The translations under genes were made by a program, and so were the position numbers. A DNA stretch of 10,916 bases from an uncultured Clostridia bacterium (GTDB lineage: Bacteria; Bacillota; Clostridia; TANB77; CAG-508): the NCBI GenBank assembly GCA_949118805.1, contig CASAUJ010000044.1, forward strand, positions 1-10,916, read 5' to 3'. Position 1 is the stretch's first letter. The number at the start of each line of letters is the position of its first letter. Positions 6,512 through 10,916 of the stretch are shown here, piece after piece. The notes under the pieces were generated by a model. The model was not told the origin of the DNA. It did no database searches and saw only the letters and a program-made list of their open reading frames with translations.

Positions 6512-7900
6512 TTGAAAAGAACAAAAAAATTTTTTATAAATGGATTTCTTTTAACATTAACTACTTTTTTTATAAAAAGTATAGGCATGTTATTTAATCT
6601 TTATATTTCCAATAAAATTGGTTCAGAAGCAGTTGGAACATTCAGTTTAGTGATGTCTGTTTATTGGTTCGCTATTACTTTAGCCACTTCTGGATTAAGT
6701 CTTGCCTGTACCTATATTGTTTCAGAGCAATTTTCAAAAAGGAATTTTTCAAATGGGATACAAGCTGTTAAAAATTGCTTCTTTTTTTCTCTTTTACTTG
6801 GATTAGGAAGTAGTCTTTTTCTTTTGCTTTTTGCAAAACCAATCACAAATTATTGTTTTCATGGTATACTTTCTACTACTCCTCTTTATTTTATTGGATT
6901 TAGCTTGCCTTTTATTAGTGTTTCTAGTGTCCTTCATGGCTATTTTTCAGCAGTAAGAAAAGGCTATAAAAGTGCTTTTTCACAATTGTTGGAATTATTT
7001 CTAAAAATATTAGCTACCATTTTCTTATTTCATTCTTTTCCTACTCAAGATGTAGAGACTATTTGTATTTGTTTAATTGTAGCTGATATTTTTTCAGAAA
7101 TCTTTTCTTGTTGTGTTCTTTTTATCTTATATCAAATCGATAAAAAGTCTTATAATCCATTATCTTGCAAAACCATGAACTTTAAAAAAGAGATCTTTCA
7201 TATTATCCTTCCTGTTTCAATTACTTCTTTTATTCGCTCAAGCTTATCTACTTTAAAGCAATTCCTAATTTCTAGTCAATTAGTTGCTTTTGGTTTTCCT
7301 TATTCAGTTGCTTTATCAGAATATGGAAAAATAAATGGAATGACAATGGCTGTCCTTTTGTTCCCTAATCTCTGTATTTTATCTTTTAGTAACTTACTCA
7401 TTCCAGAATTTTCAAGCTTATTGGCAAAACAATATAAAAAAAGAATCTTAGAAATTTGTCATAAAGTTTTTTGGGTCTCTTCTATATTTTCTATTAGTAT
7501 TTCTCTTATTTTCTTCTTCTTTGCTAATAGAATTAGTCTTCTACTATTTAAAAATTTAGCTTGTGCTAATTATATAAAAATCCTTTCCCCTCTCATCTTA
7601 TTTATGTATCTAGATAGTATCATTGATAGTATGTTAAAAGGATTAAATAAGCAATTCCAAGTTATGATATGTAATATTATCGATTTGATTTTGATGATTA
7701 GTATGTTGTATTTTTTTCTTCCTTCTTTAGGGATAACAGGTTATCTTCTAACTATTACGATTAGTGAAATCTTCAACTTTAGTATTAGCTTTTTTCAACT
7801 ACATCATGCAACTGGATTTAAAATGCAACCATTCTTAATTCTTAGTTGTTTGTTCTTCTTGCTTTTAGGTATTTACCAAGTCATTTATTATTTTTTATGA
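6512..7900 (+). CDS. SpoVB/MurJ-like MOP-superfamily flippase
   Basis: A 462-residue polytopic membrane protein with roughly 12-14 hydrophobic helices and no signal peptide or soluble domain. Three stretches resemble SpoVB-type members of the MOP (MATE/oligosaccharide flippase) superfamily: SGLSLACTYIVSE (60-72), LHGYFSAVRKGYKSAFSQLLE (141-161) and FPNLCILSFSNLLIPEFS (284-301). Such proteins flip lipid-linked glycans; SpoVB supports spore cortex peptidoglycan synthesis. A role in spore or envelope precursor export is inferred, and the exact substrate cannot be read from sequence. An O-antigen-type flippase is the main alternative, but there is no glycan cluster nearby. The start is TTG 6512 with GGTGATC upstream. 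Its 3' end overlaps the convergent hydrolase gene by 13 bases, with no obvious terminator between them. Confidence 0.82.
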   Translation: MKRTKKFFINGFLLTLTTFFIKSIGMLFNLYISNKIGSEAVGTFSLVMSVYWFAITLATSGLSLACTYIVSEQFSKRNFSNGIQAVKNCFFFSLLLGLGSSLFLLLFAKPITNYCFHGILSTTPLYFIGFSLPFISVSSVLHGYFSAVRKGYKSAFSQLLELFLKILATIFLFHSFPTQDVETICICLIVADIFSEIFSCCVLFILYQIDKKSYNPLSCKTMNFKKEIFHIILPVSITSFIRSSLSTLKQFLISSQLVAFGFPYSVALSEYGKINGMTMAVLLFPNLCILSFSNLLIPEFSSLLAKQYKKRILEICHKVFWVSSIFSISISLIFFFFANRISLLLFKNLACANYIKILSPLILFMYLDSIIDSMLKGLNKQFQVMICNIIDLILMISMLYFFLPSLGITGYLLTITISEIFNFSISFFQLHHATGFKMQPFLILSCLFFLLLGIYQVIYYFL

Positions 7901-8529
7901 CAAGTTAAAATTTTTCCTTCTATCCCCTCTTCTAAAGATTGGACAAAGCTCTCTGCATCTTGTTTTGTTCCAACAATACTTCCATAATGAACAGGAACTG
8001 CAATAGAAGGTCTTATTTTATTCGCTAATTCTGCTGCTTCTCTTGCATTCATAGTATAAGTTCCCCCTATTGGAAGAAATGCAACATCACAAATAATTTT
8101 TTTATTTTCTTCTGTTATATCTGTATCTCCTGCAATATAATAAATTGTATTTTCTAACTTAAATCGATATCCTACCCAATTGTTTTCCTTTGGATGAAAT
8201 AATTTTTTCGTATTATATGCAGGAATTGTTTCTATTTCAATTCCTAAAATCTTATATTTCTCATTTGGCTTTATTTTCACTATTTGATCTTCCTTAAATC
8301 CTAATTCCATGGTCTTATCATAAAGATCTTCTGTAATCACAATGATTGTACTTTCGTTTTTTACTTTTTTAATGTCTTCTTCCGAAAAATGATCATAATG
8401 GGAATGTGTAATTAAAATCAAATCTGCATCATGAGGAAAATCTTTTAGTTGAAAAGGATCTGAATAAATCATATTTCCTTTCTGAAAACGTATACAGTTA
8501 TGATTCAATAATTCTATATTTTCTAGCAT
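7888..8529 (-). CDS. Metallo-beta-lactamase-fold metal-dependent hydrolase (UlaG/UPF0173-like)
   Basis: A 213-residue cytoplasmic hydrolase of the small MBL-fold group that resembles UPF0173 and UlaG-type proteins. Metal ligands are clear: THSHYDH (His42, His44, Asp46, His47), Asp135 in YIAGDTD and His181 in PVHYG. Both metal sites look complete. The domain fills the protein, with no partner domain. Substrate is unknown; members of the group act on phosphodiesters, lactones or are uncharacterised. The start at 8529 is preceded by AAAGGAG about ten bases upstream, and a 17-base palindrome covers the start codon. It has its own promoter (8592-8621), divergent from the coiled-coil gene. It converges on and overlaps the flippase gene. 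Confidence 0.88.
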   Translation of the reverse strand: MLENIELLNHNCIRFQKGNMIYSDPFQLKDFPHDADLILITHSHYDHFSEEDIKKVKNESTIIVITEDLYDKTMELGFKEDQIVKIKPNEKYKILGIEIETIPAYNTKKLFHPKENNWVGYRFKLENTIYYIAGDTDITEENKKIICDVAFLPIGGTYTMNAREAAELANKIRPSIAVPVHYGSIVGTKQDAESFVQSLEEGIEGKILTCHKK

Positions 8530-8541
8530 ATATTATATGCT
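8525..8541 (-). repeat. Palindrome over the MBL start codon and ribosome-binding site spacer
   Basis: AGCATATA, a single central T, TATATGCT: perfect 8-base arms. It covers the ATG (8529-8527) and reaches the edge of the AAAGGAG. It could be a repressor operator or an RNA hairpin that limits initiation, though a one-base loop would need the central pairs to open. Confidence 0.5.
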
Positions 8542-8591
8542 CCTTTCTTTTTTTATCTATCTTTGTATTTTATTCTAAATCTTGTTTTCAA

Positions 8592-8621
8592 ATTATATCA
8601 TAAAAAATCAGTAACTTTCAA
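8592..8621 (-). promoter_or_regulatory. Sigma-A promoter of the MBL hydrolase gene
   Basis: On the minus strand TTGAAA (8621-8616), 18-base spacer, TATAAT (8597-8592), with the TGn extension directly before the -10. The predicted leader is about 55 bases. Confidence 0.75.
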
Positions 8622-8702
8622 CTGCATTCTTATTATCATTTACTATTTTGCCATATGAAACAGGATTTGTCATGAAATTGTAATATTTTTTTTTAATATT
8701 TC

Positions 8703-8711
8703 TGATATAAT
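8703..8711 (+). promoter_or_regulatory. Extended -10 promoter of the coiled-coil gene
   Basis: TGATATAAT has a perfect -10 with the TGn extension, 34 bases before the ATG. The -35 region is only a T-run, so recognition probably relies on the extended -10. Confidence 0.6.
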
Positions 8712-8745
8712 AAATAAGAAAATACAAATGATTTAGGAGGAATTT

Positions 8746-9702
8746 ATGCTTTTTTATCAATTTGATCAATTAGATAATTTCATAAAAGGTGATTTAATCC
8801 ATTCCTTAAAATTAGAAAAAGATGAAATAAAAAAATATTCCAATTTGTATCAAAACAAAAAAATGAATCTTTTAACCATTACTACTAATATGATCGCTAT
8901 GTCAGATTCTTTTGATAAAAATAAATTGGAATCTTTTTATCAAACCATTTCACTTTTAAAGATGTCTTTTGAAACCATTCACTCTCTTCAAGAATTAACA
9001 AATAAATTAGAAGAAAACTTAACTTCTACTATTTCTCTATGCCACAATAATCTTGAAAATAATTATGATGAAATCAAAGCAAATCTTGTAGAATATAATA
9101 AACAACGAGAAGAATTATCTCATAAAATTTTAACATTTGAAACCGATTATACCTCCATTATAAATTCTACTATTTTATTTTCCTTATCTATATCAAACAA
9201 AAAAAAAGCAAAAAAGAAAATTTTGGCAACTGATTCTACTAAAATAAATACTCCACTCGAACCTCAAGATCATAATAAATTAATCGTTTCAGAAAAAGAG
9301 CAAAAAGCTTATTTACCTTACTTTTATTCTGATGTTAAAAAGATTTATGAAACTTCTGATCATCACTATCTAACTTTACAAAGTGTTATTGATGATGTTT
9401 ATGTAATACCATTAGATCGTTTTAAAAATTCTTCTCTTGCTAGATTTAAAGAAGCATTTCAATTAATTCGAGAAAAAGAAAAAGGATCTTTTGCAAAAGC
9501 TCTTGATTTAGGTTTGGAATTAATGTTTCATTATGAACTTAACCCAATTATAATTACAGCTTGTAGAAATTTAAATGAATTAGATATCTATTTAGCTTGT
9601 TTAGAAGAAAATGAACCCCATGATTTTCCATGTTTTGAAATAACTTTTGAAGTCGCACCTCAACAATATAAAGAGAATAAAAAAAATGCCTTTTCATTTT
9701 AG
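8746..9702 (+). CDS. Unrecognised coiled-coil protein upstream of sortase
   Basis: I do not recognise this 318-residue protein. It has no signal peptide and no clear membrane helix, so it is probably cytoplasmic. The N-terminal half (about 20-140) is Lys/Glu/Asn/Leu-rich, looks helical and probably forms coiled coil. A short basic patch KKKAKKK (152-158) and a polar linker follow. A C-terminal part (about 185-290) contains aromatic-rich YLPYFYSDVKKIY and a hydrophobic ELMFHYELNPIIITACRNL, suggesting a folded domain. AGGAGG lies five bases before the ATG. It shares direction with the sortase gene, but a terminator-like hairpin covers its 3' end. No catalytic motif was seen. A link to the sortase is only positional. 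Confidence 0.8.
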   Translation: MLFYQFDQLDNFIKGDLIHSLKLEKDEIKKYSNLYQNKKMNLLTITTNMIAMSDSFDKNKLESFYQTISLLKMSFETIHSLQELTNKLEENLTSTISLCHNNLENNYDEIKANLVEYNKQREELSHKILTFETDYTSIINSTILFSLSISNKKKAKKKILATDSTKINTPLEPQDHNKLIVSEKEQKAYLPYFYSDVKKIYETSDHHYLTLQSVIDDVYVIPLDRFKNSSLARFKEAFQLIREKEKGSFAKALDLGLELMFHYELNPIIITACRNLNELDIYLACLEENEPHDFPCFEITFEVAPQQYKENKKNAFSF

Positions 9703-9720
9703 GTATTTTTTTATTTTTTT
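9681..9720 (+). terminator. Terminator or attenuator between the coiled-coil gene and sortase
   Basis: A 10-bp stem (9681-9690 with 9702-9711, one G-U pair), an 11-base loop and a T-rich tail to 9720. It includes the stop codon of the coiled-coil gene and would reduce read-through into sortase. Confidence 0.55.
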
Positions 9721-9739
9721 GGTACAGACTAATCTTATT

Positions 9740-10363
9740 ATGAATCAAATTTTAAATACAAAATTGAAAAAAAAGAAAAGAAAAAGTTGGTTCCATTTTC
9801 AATTTACTTTTTCTATTGTTATCCTTGCTTTTTTATTTGTTGGAAGTAGTTTTTATTTTTATCACTTAATACAAAAAGAAAAGGTTTCCAATCGTTTAAT
9901 TGCTAATTATAACATTTATCGACTTTATCATATTCCAAAAGAAGCAGAAAATACGGAAGAGAATGATTCCTTGCTGGGCATTCTTCAAATACCAAAAATC
10001 AATTTATACTATCCTGTTTTTTCTCACTTAACAGAAGATTTATTAAAAATTTCTCCTTGTAAATTTTATGGAACTTCTCCGAAAGAAAATGGAAATCTTT
10101 GTATTGCTGGGCATAATTATGATAATTCATTATTTTTCAGCAAATTATCTACTCTAGAACAAAATGATGAAATCTTTTTATTGGATAGAAACAACATAAA
10201 ATATGTCTATTTTGTTGAGAAAAAATACGAAGTCTCTCCTTCCGATCTTTCTCCTATTTTAAATTACGATCCTAATGTAAAATTATTAACTCTGATTACT
10301 TGTAATAATTTAAATTCAAATCGTATTATTTTACAAGCAAAACAAAAAAAGCTTTCCAAATGA
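9740..10363 (+). CDS. Sortase (peptidase C60 family)
   Basis: A 207-residue membrane-anchored transpeptidase that cleaves an LPXTG-type signal and links the protein to the cell wall. A Lys-rich N-terminus and one helix (about 20-41) precede the sortase barrel, which has ILQIPKINLYYPVF, catalytic His125 in CIAGHNYDN, Cys188 in TLITC and Arg195 in NSNRIIL. All three catalytic residues are present. The class is uncertain; GHNYDN with a short TLITCNN end fits class B- or D-like enzymes. The frame is open further upstream, but an ATG at 9686 lies in the terminator stem and would add an odd hydrophobic leader, so ATG 9740 is preferred; no strong ribosome-binding site is visible. The convergent neighbour encodes an LPKTG protein, its likely substrate. 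Confidence 0.88.
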   Translation: MNQILNTKLKKKKRKSWFHFQFTFSIVILAFLFVGSSFYFYHLIQKEKVSNRLIANYNIYRLYHIPKEAENTEENDSLLGILQIPKINLYYPVFSHLTEDLLKISPCKFYGTSPKENGNLCIAGHNYDNSLFFSKLSTLEQNDEIFLLDRNNIKYVYFVEKKYEVSPSDLSPILNYDPNVKLLTLITCNNLNSNRIILQAKQKKLSK

Positions 10364-10372
10364 AAGCTTTTT
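10346..10372. terminator. Bidirectional terminator between sortase and its substrate gene
   Basis: A perfect 11-bp stem (10346-10356 with 10362-10372), loop CAAAT, with A-runs and T-runs on the two sides. It includes the sortase stop codon and serves both convergent genes; the T-tail is longer in the minus direction. Confidence 0.82.
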
Positions 10373-10373
10373 G

Positions 10374-10718
10374 CTATATATTTCTATAATCTTTTATTTT
10401 CTTATATGCATAGATTGCTGATATTCCAAATACAACAACTAACATAGCAACTGGAATAGAGTCTTCAATTCCTGTTTTTGGCAAACTTGTGTTATTATAA
10501 ATAGTTGTGTTATTAGTTTTGTTTGCATTATTAGTATTAGTATTATTAGTGTTTGTGTTATTGGTATTAGTGTTTGTATTATTTGTGTTTGTATTATTAA
10601 GAGTTAAAGGTAATTCATTAAAAGTATTATCTGCTGCTAATACACTTGTACTAAACATCATTACCATCGCACTAATTAATAAAATTGAAAATAATTTGAT
10701 TAAGTTTGTTTTTTTCAT
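10374..10718 (-). CDS. Small LPXTG cell-wall-anchored protein with Asn/Thr-repeat stalk
   Basis: A 114-residue secreted protein. The signal peptide (1 to about 28, hydrophobic core FSILLISAMVMMF, cleavage near VLA-AD) is followed by a short segment, an Asn/Thr repeat region (41-66, units such as NNTNT) and a complete sorting signal: LPKTG at 79-83, a hydrophobic helix (about 89-105) and a basic tail KKIKDY. After processing only about 50 residues would remain on the wall, nearly all low-complexity, with no recognisable ligand-binding domain. It is the likely substrate of the convergent sortase. The ATG has AAGGAG eight bases upstream and a strong promoter. Function is unknown; a short surface spacer or a glycosylated coat are possibilities only. 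Confidence 0.88.
   Translation of the reverse strand: MKKTNLIKLFSILLISAMVMMFSTSVLAADNTFNELPLTLNNTNTNNTNTNTNNTNTNNTNTNNANKTNNTTIYNNTSLPKTGIEDSIPVAMLVVVFGISAIYAYKKIKDYRNI
10521..10598 (-). repeat. Asn/Thr-coding imperfect tandem repeat
   Basis: Units of about 15 bases encode NNTNT-type repeats (residues 41-66) from mixed AAT/AAC and ACA/ACT codons. The synonymous variation suggests an older array under protein-level selection. Gain or loss of units would stay in frame. Confidence 0.75.
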
Positions 10719-10772
10719 TTCAAATTCTCCTTTTCTTTTTATACATTTTTTATTAGTATTCTTTTAATTGCT

Positions 10773-10805
10773 TTGAATTATACTATTTTTTAATAGATAA
10801 TTCAA
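10773..10805 (-). promoter_or_regulatory. Sigma-A promoter of the LPXTG gene lying within an inverted repeat
   Basis: On the minus strand TTGAAT (10805-10800), 17-base spacer, TATAAT (10782-10777). The same stretch is an inverted repeat: 14 paired bases per arm (10773-10787 with 10792-10805), one unpaired A and a 4-base centre. The -35 and -10 therefore sit on opposite arms. Confidence 0.75.
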
Positions 10806-10857
10806 GTAATTTTTACAAAAAATATATAAATACTAATTTCTTTTGTTATCAATTATT

Positions 10858-10886
10858 ATTCTATACTTAAAAATAAGATAAGTCAA
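10858..10886 (-). promoter_or_regulatory. Second, upstream candidate promoter of the LPXTG gene
   Basis: On the minus strand TTGACT (10886-10881), 17-base spacer, TAGAAT (10863-10858), each 5 of 6 to consensus. It would give a leader of about 130 bases. Nothing else is seen between 10806 and the right edge. Confidence 0.4.
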
Positions 10887-10916
10887 TACTTTTTTTAAAA
10901 TTTTAATTTACATTTA

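Noticed and set aside
9647..9739. Longer sortase start (from 9647 or ATG 9686)
   Set aside because: These starts lie within the preceding gene and the terminator hairpin and would place an unusual hydrophobic leader before the Lys-rich N-terminus. Not fully excluded, since ATG 9740 also lacks a strong ribosome-binding site.
10507..10767. Plus-strand open frame rich in Leu/Val/Phe over the LPXTG gene
   Set aside because: It is the antisense reading of the Asn/Thr repeat, has no ribosome-binding site and lies opposite a well-supported gene.
1..10916. CRISPR arrays, tRNA or rRNA genes, insertion sequences, toxin-antitoxin or defence genes
   Set aside because: No regularly spaced repeats, no cloverleaf sequences, no transposase and no defence-type domains were seen on either strand.

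Overview
The window comes from a very AT-rich, endospore-forming Firmicute (Bacillota), probably an uncultured gut-type clostridial or related lineage. The evidence is the low GC, the dipicolinate synthase B gene (spoVFB), a SpoVB-like flippase, Gram-positive (CGAAC-N4-GTTCG type) LexA boxes, a sortase with an LPXTG substrate, and strong AGGAGG ribosome-binding sites with some TTG starts. Nothing points to phage, plasmid or insertion sequences; it reads as ordinary chromosome.

Layout. 1-1121 (-): N-terminal part of a class A penicillin-binding protein, cut by the window edge. 1273-4262 (+): a HAD phosphatase and a membrane c-di-GMP phosphodiesterase (Cache, degenerate GGDEF, intact EAL), overlapping by 17 nt. 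4334-4913 (+): spoVFB with no spoVFA beside it. 5065-5364 (+): a small YneA-like LysM protein behind a near-perfect sigma-A promoter carrying two LexA boxes. 5389-6372 (-): a tyrosine recombinase converging on it. 6512-7900 (+): SpoVB-like flippase. 7888-8529 (-): metallo-beta-lactamase-fold hydrolase. 8746-9702 (+): unrecognised coiled-coil protein. 9740-10363 (+): sortase. 10374-10718 (-): a 114-residue LPKTG surface protein with an Asn/Thr-repeat stalk.

Several genes concern the envelope and the spore: peptidoglycan synthesis (PBP), lipid-linked precursor export (flippase), surface-protein anchoring (sortase plus substrate), SOS division control (LysM protein) and dipicolinate synthesis.

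The most notable observation is that two genes, the HAD hydrolase and spoVFB, are each broken by one extra base, and each break lies at an in-frame CGG codon. Skipping the C of CGG restores the homologous protein in both, giving a glycine codon (GGA, GGT). By manual scan I found no other in-frame CGG codon in the window. This suggests programmed +1 frameshifting at an unassigned or starved CGG codon. The competing explanations are a context-specific sequencing error or two independent mutations.
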